NCBI RefSeq assembly: GCF_024713975.1
Contig: NC_091114.1
Span: forward strand, 5,676,001 to 5,740,000
Source: Paralichthys olivaceus
Lineage: Eukaryota; Chordata; Actinopteri; Pleuronectiformes; Paralichthyidae
Direction: 5' to 3'
Length of the DNA stretch: 64,000 nucleotides
The translations under genes were made by a program, and so were the position numbers. Below are positions 61,310 through 64,000 of this stretch, piece by piece. Positions within the stretch are counted from its first letter, which is position 1; each line of letters opens with the position of its first letter. The notes beneath the pieces were generated by a model that was not told where the DNA came from, made no database searches, and saw nothing but the letters and a program-made list of their open reading frames with translations.

Positions 61310-63312
61310 CTACAGTTTAACACCTGAGTACACACATTCATCCCTGGTGTTGTCCCTCTGTCGTCTTGATCTGCTGGCCACTTTCACATTTAACGCAGCG
61401 TAATGGAGGCCATCTGCATCTTGGTTGCCCTAGAAGCGACATATAAGTACATCAAGATGGCTCCTGATGAAAAACGTGTTTGTTGCGGAATGTAAATTTC
61501 ACACTTAAAAAGATTATATTTACCTCTGCATTTGTTGTGGAGGGAGATGATGGTTGTGTACAAGACTCTGGGTATGAAACACATATAAAAACTTTGAGTC
61601 ACTCTTTTGTCCACACATGTACTGTTAGGTGCCTTTACCTCTTAACCTGATTTGAACCTTGGTTTTTAATTTAATGTGAAACATGAAACTTTAATTCATG
61701 CATTTATTTATGAAATGTTTTAAGGTGTCCTTATCTAGAAAGGTGCCGTGAAATAAATGTATTATTATCATTTTGCTCAAAAGCTAAACTGAACTCTATC
61801 TAGAGATGAGTGGTTACCTGAACATCTCCAGCATGTTCTCTTGTTTATCTTGTACAGTAACACAGCCAGCAAAACACTGATGGTGAATGTCAAAGCTCCA
61901 CTCAGGAAAAACACCGTCCAGTTCACCTCATCTGCAACAGGAGAAATTCTAGTAATTCTATTTCATCTTTTTTAATTTTTAATTTAACTTTGCAAGAGAC
62001 AACACAAGACATTTCTATATTAGAAGAAAAAAAATATTAATAATTATAATAACAAAACTAACAATCATGTAATAATAATGATCATATAATGATATGAACC
62101 ATCTGACCACTATAACAACAATAATGTCCCCATCACAATATTAATAATAATAATAATAATATGATCATGGAGGGAAAAAAAGCTGCACTCATACTTAATA
62201 ATTCACGTCTTGTCACCACTAGTGTTATTTATAATAACAGTATATTATAACCATTACTATGATCATCGTTATCATCACCAATAATAATCATAAATAAAAA
62301 ATTCTACTTAGTTGTGGTGCACACCACCACCGTCCACTGGTGGTGAAGCATTGTTGGGTCACCGTCAGGAGGGACATTCAGACAGGACAGGATTTTACCA
62401 ATTGTTTGGTCCCAACTGTCACAATACATCAAGTGAGACAGTCTCTGGTAGTGACTCACCATCAACGTCCAGCTTGGTCCCGTTTCCAAACAGTATGTGT
62501 CCACATGCAGCGACAGCACAGTAGTAGGTCCCAGCATGAGAACGGTTCAGTCTCATTGACAAGTTGTAGACACAGGTGTGTGTCTGTGTGTCAGGTTTCC
62601 TCTCACACTGATCCTTCCTGTCTCCGTGGGTGTAAATGAGTCCTGACTGAGGTTCTTCAGAGATCTTGAACCAGTAAACACTGTGTTCTCCATCACAGGT
62701 CCCAGTGTGAACTGTACAGCTGAGAGTCACAGAGCCTCCTGGCTGGATGTTCTCAGACTGATGCACCAGAGCCTGGATGTTCAACCCTGAACCTTTCACA
62801 CTGACAGTGACGCCCTCCATGAACTCAAACTCATATGAATTACTCTTGAAACAGTAGTAAGTAGCTGAGTCTGAAAGTTGCACATTTGAGATTTTTAGGT
62901 GACTCACAACATCAGTAGATTCCAGAGTGAAGCGTGGATTGTTCTTGAATTCGTTTAATGATGAAAAAGTTTTTGATAACTTGTAAGTCACTGAGATAAT
63001 TCGAGGCTTCTGTCCTGGTGTTTGCTTGAACCAATAAATCATCTTGTCCTCCCTCTCATAGAAATACTTGAAAGTCAAGTTGTCTCCAACATCAACTGAT
63101 CTAAATCCTCTGTGTTGATGAGACAAGATAAAATGATGCATCTGAACTGAAGAGAAAAAGGAGAAAAGCAACACAACAGTTAATTTTATGTGACAGAAAT
63201 GAAATCGTAATCAGCATCAGGACCGACTGAATATTTATAAAACACACAACTCACCCATTTTCCCGAAGAGGAAACATGTCAGGTAGAGAATGAACTGCGG
63301 AGATGTCATCAT
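61310..63312 (-). CDS. NITR-11: novel immune-type receptor, class a, V domain missing one core cysteine
   Basis: Exons on the minus strand are 63255-63312, 62460-63146, 61818-61931, 61524-61567 and 61310-61429, in frame, giving 340 aa. Splice sites, I domain (GTCDGEHSVYWFK, FGNGTKLDV), membrane segment and the ITIM LHYAAL are intact. The first core cysteine of the V domain is replaced by tyrosine: the segment reads LTFKYFYERED, where other copies have LTFKCFYERED. The partner cysteine in ATYYCFKSNSY is still present, so the canonical V-domain disulphide cannot form. The likely polyadenylation signal is at 60916-60921 and the G tract has 10 bases. Confidence 0.88.
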
Positions 63313-63417
63313 GTTGAAATCGTCGTGTTGAATGACAAACAGCCCGACACCTTCTCCTCTCTTCAGAGTAAAGACTTGTGTTGATTGGCCAGCAGGGCAA
63401 CACTGATCACATGATCA
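63313..63417 (-). promoter_or_regulatory. proximal 5' flank of NITR-11
   Basis: Same conserved blocks as before NITR-2, with tgatcacatgatca at 63404-63417. Function is inferred. Confidence 0.45.
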
Positions 63418-64000
63418 CTGCCACCTATGATGTGAATCTTTGTTCTTTAAATAGAATCACATGGTGAGAGACATCTGAAGCACTTAGAGTACATTATACT
63501 ACTACTACTACAGGTCTCTACCTCTTCCCTGTTATGCAAGAGATTATGTGTCTTACAATGTTGAAGAATGTGATGGAAAAATCTTGGATCAGCCCCTTTT
63601 GTCCAGATCTGAACCCAAATGTAACGGGTTATTTCTTGGCCCATGCTCTATCCCTCTCCCAACCAGCCAACCAGACAAGACAGGGGTGAAAACATAACTT
63701 CTTAGTGGAGGAAACAGTTTTAAGAGTCACATTGTAGAGTAACTGCTCTTGAAACTTTCAGACGTGACATGTACATGACACACATTCATAGTTTATTACG
63801 ACGTGTGACTTGAAAACAAAAAGATATCAGCAAAGATGAGGGCAGTGGTTTGTGTACTACATCAGAAAATGTGATCATATTTTGTGAGATCTCTTTTTAT
63901 TTGCTGTGGGCTGTGGGGAACTTGTTCTATTGCTTCATCTGCCCCTTTCAAGTCCCACAGACTGGATCATGGCTACCATGTGGTTGATGGAGTAATAAAT
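63418..64000. other. upstream block of NITR-11, cut by the window end
   Basis: Matches 33135-33720 upstream of NITR-2. The array evidently continues beyond the window. Confidence 0.6.

Overview
The window looks like chromosomal DNA of a teleost fish, probably a percomorph. Genes carry GT-AG introns, the intergenic DNA holds interspersed repeats typical of fish, and most of the window is two tandem arrays of immunoglobulin-superfamily receptor genes. The second array belongs to the novel immune-type receptors (NITRs), known only from bony fish. Species and chromosome cannot be read from the sequence.

Layout. 1-960 (+ strand) is the 3' part of an RBM4-family RNA-binding protein gene, with its 3' UTR running to about 1900. 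1900-3262 is intergenic. 3263-27365 is array 1: four direct repeat units of about 5.05, 7.03, 6.96 and 5.06 kb. Each unit holds one apparently intact five-exon gene on the minus strand. The predicted protein is a small type I receptor with a signal peptide, one V-type Ig domain, a transmembrane segment and a tail with an ITIM (LNYAAL). 27366-28600 is a unique junction. 28600-64000 is array 2: eleven NITR-like genes or pseudogenes, all on the minus strand, plus four orphan last exons. Six look intact: five of class a (NITR-2, -4, -6, -9, -11; 339-340 aa, ITIM LHYAAL) and one of class b (NITR-7; 332 aa, no canonical ITIM). NITR-1 and -5 (class b) and NITR-3 and -10 (class c) are pseudogenes. NITR-8 (class d) keeps its 3' exons, but a broken Ty3/Gypsy gag fossil now occupies its ectodomain. 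The last exons of class d survive as relics at four other homologous positions.

How the genes work together. Both arrays use the same exon plan: a leader ending in phase 1, a phase 1-1 Ig exon, a phase 1-1 membrane exon, a 35 or 44 bp cytoplasmic exon and a phase 0 last exon. In nine of the ten intact genes that last exon carries an ITIM and a second tyrosine motif; NITR-7 has only degraded versions. Two short blocks upstream of the start codon are also shared between the arrays. My reading is that array 1 is a V-only branch of the NITR-like family. As a set the intact genes look inhibitory: none has a charged residue inside the membrane segment that would suggest an activating receptor. Several independent markers are shuffled between copies, which points to gene conversion or unequal crossing-over.

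All exon boundaries were set by eye from splice sites, reading frame and comparison among copies. No transcript data or database search was available.
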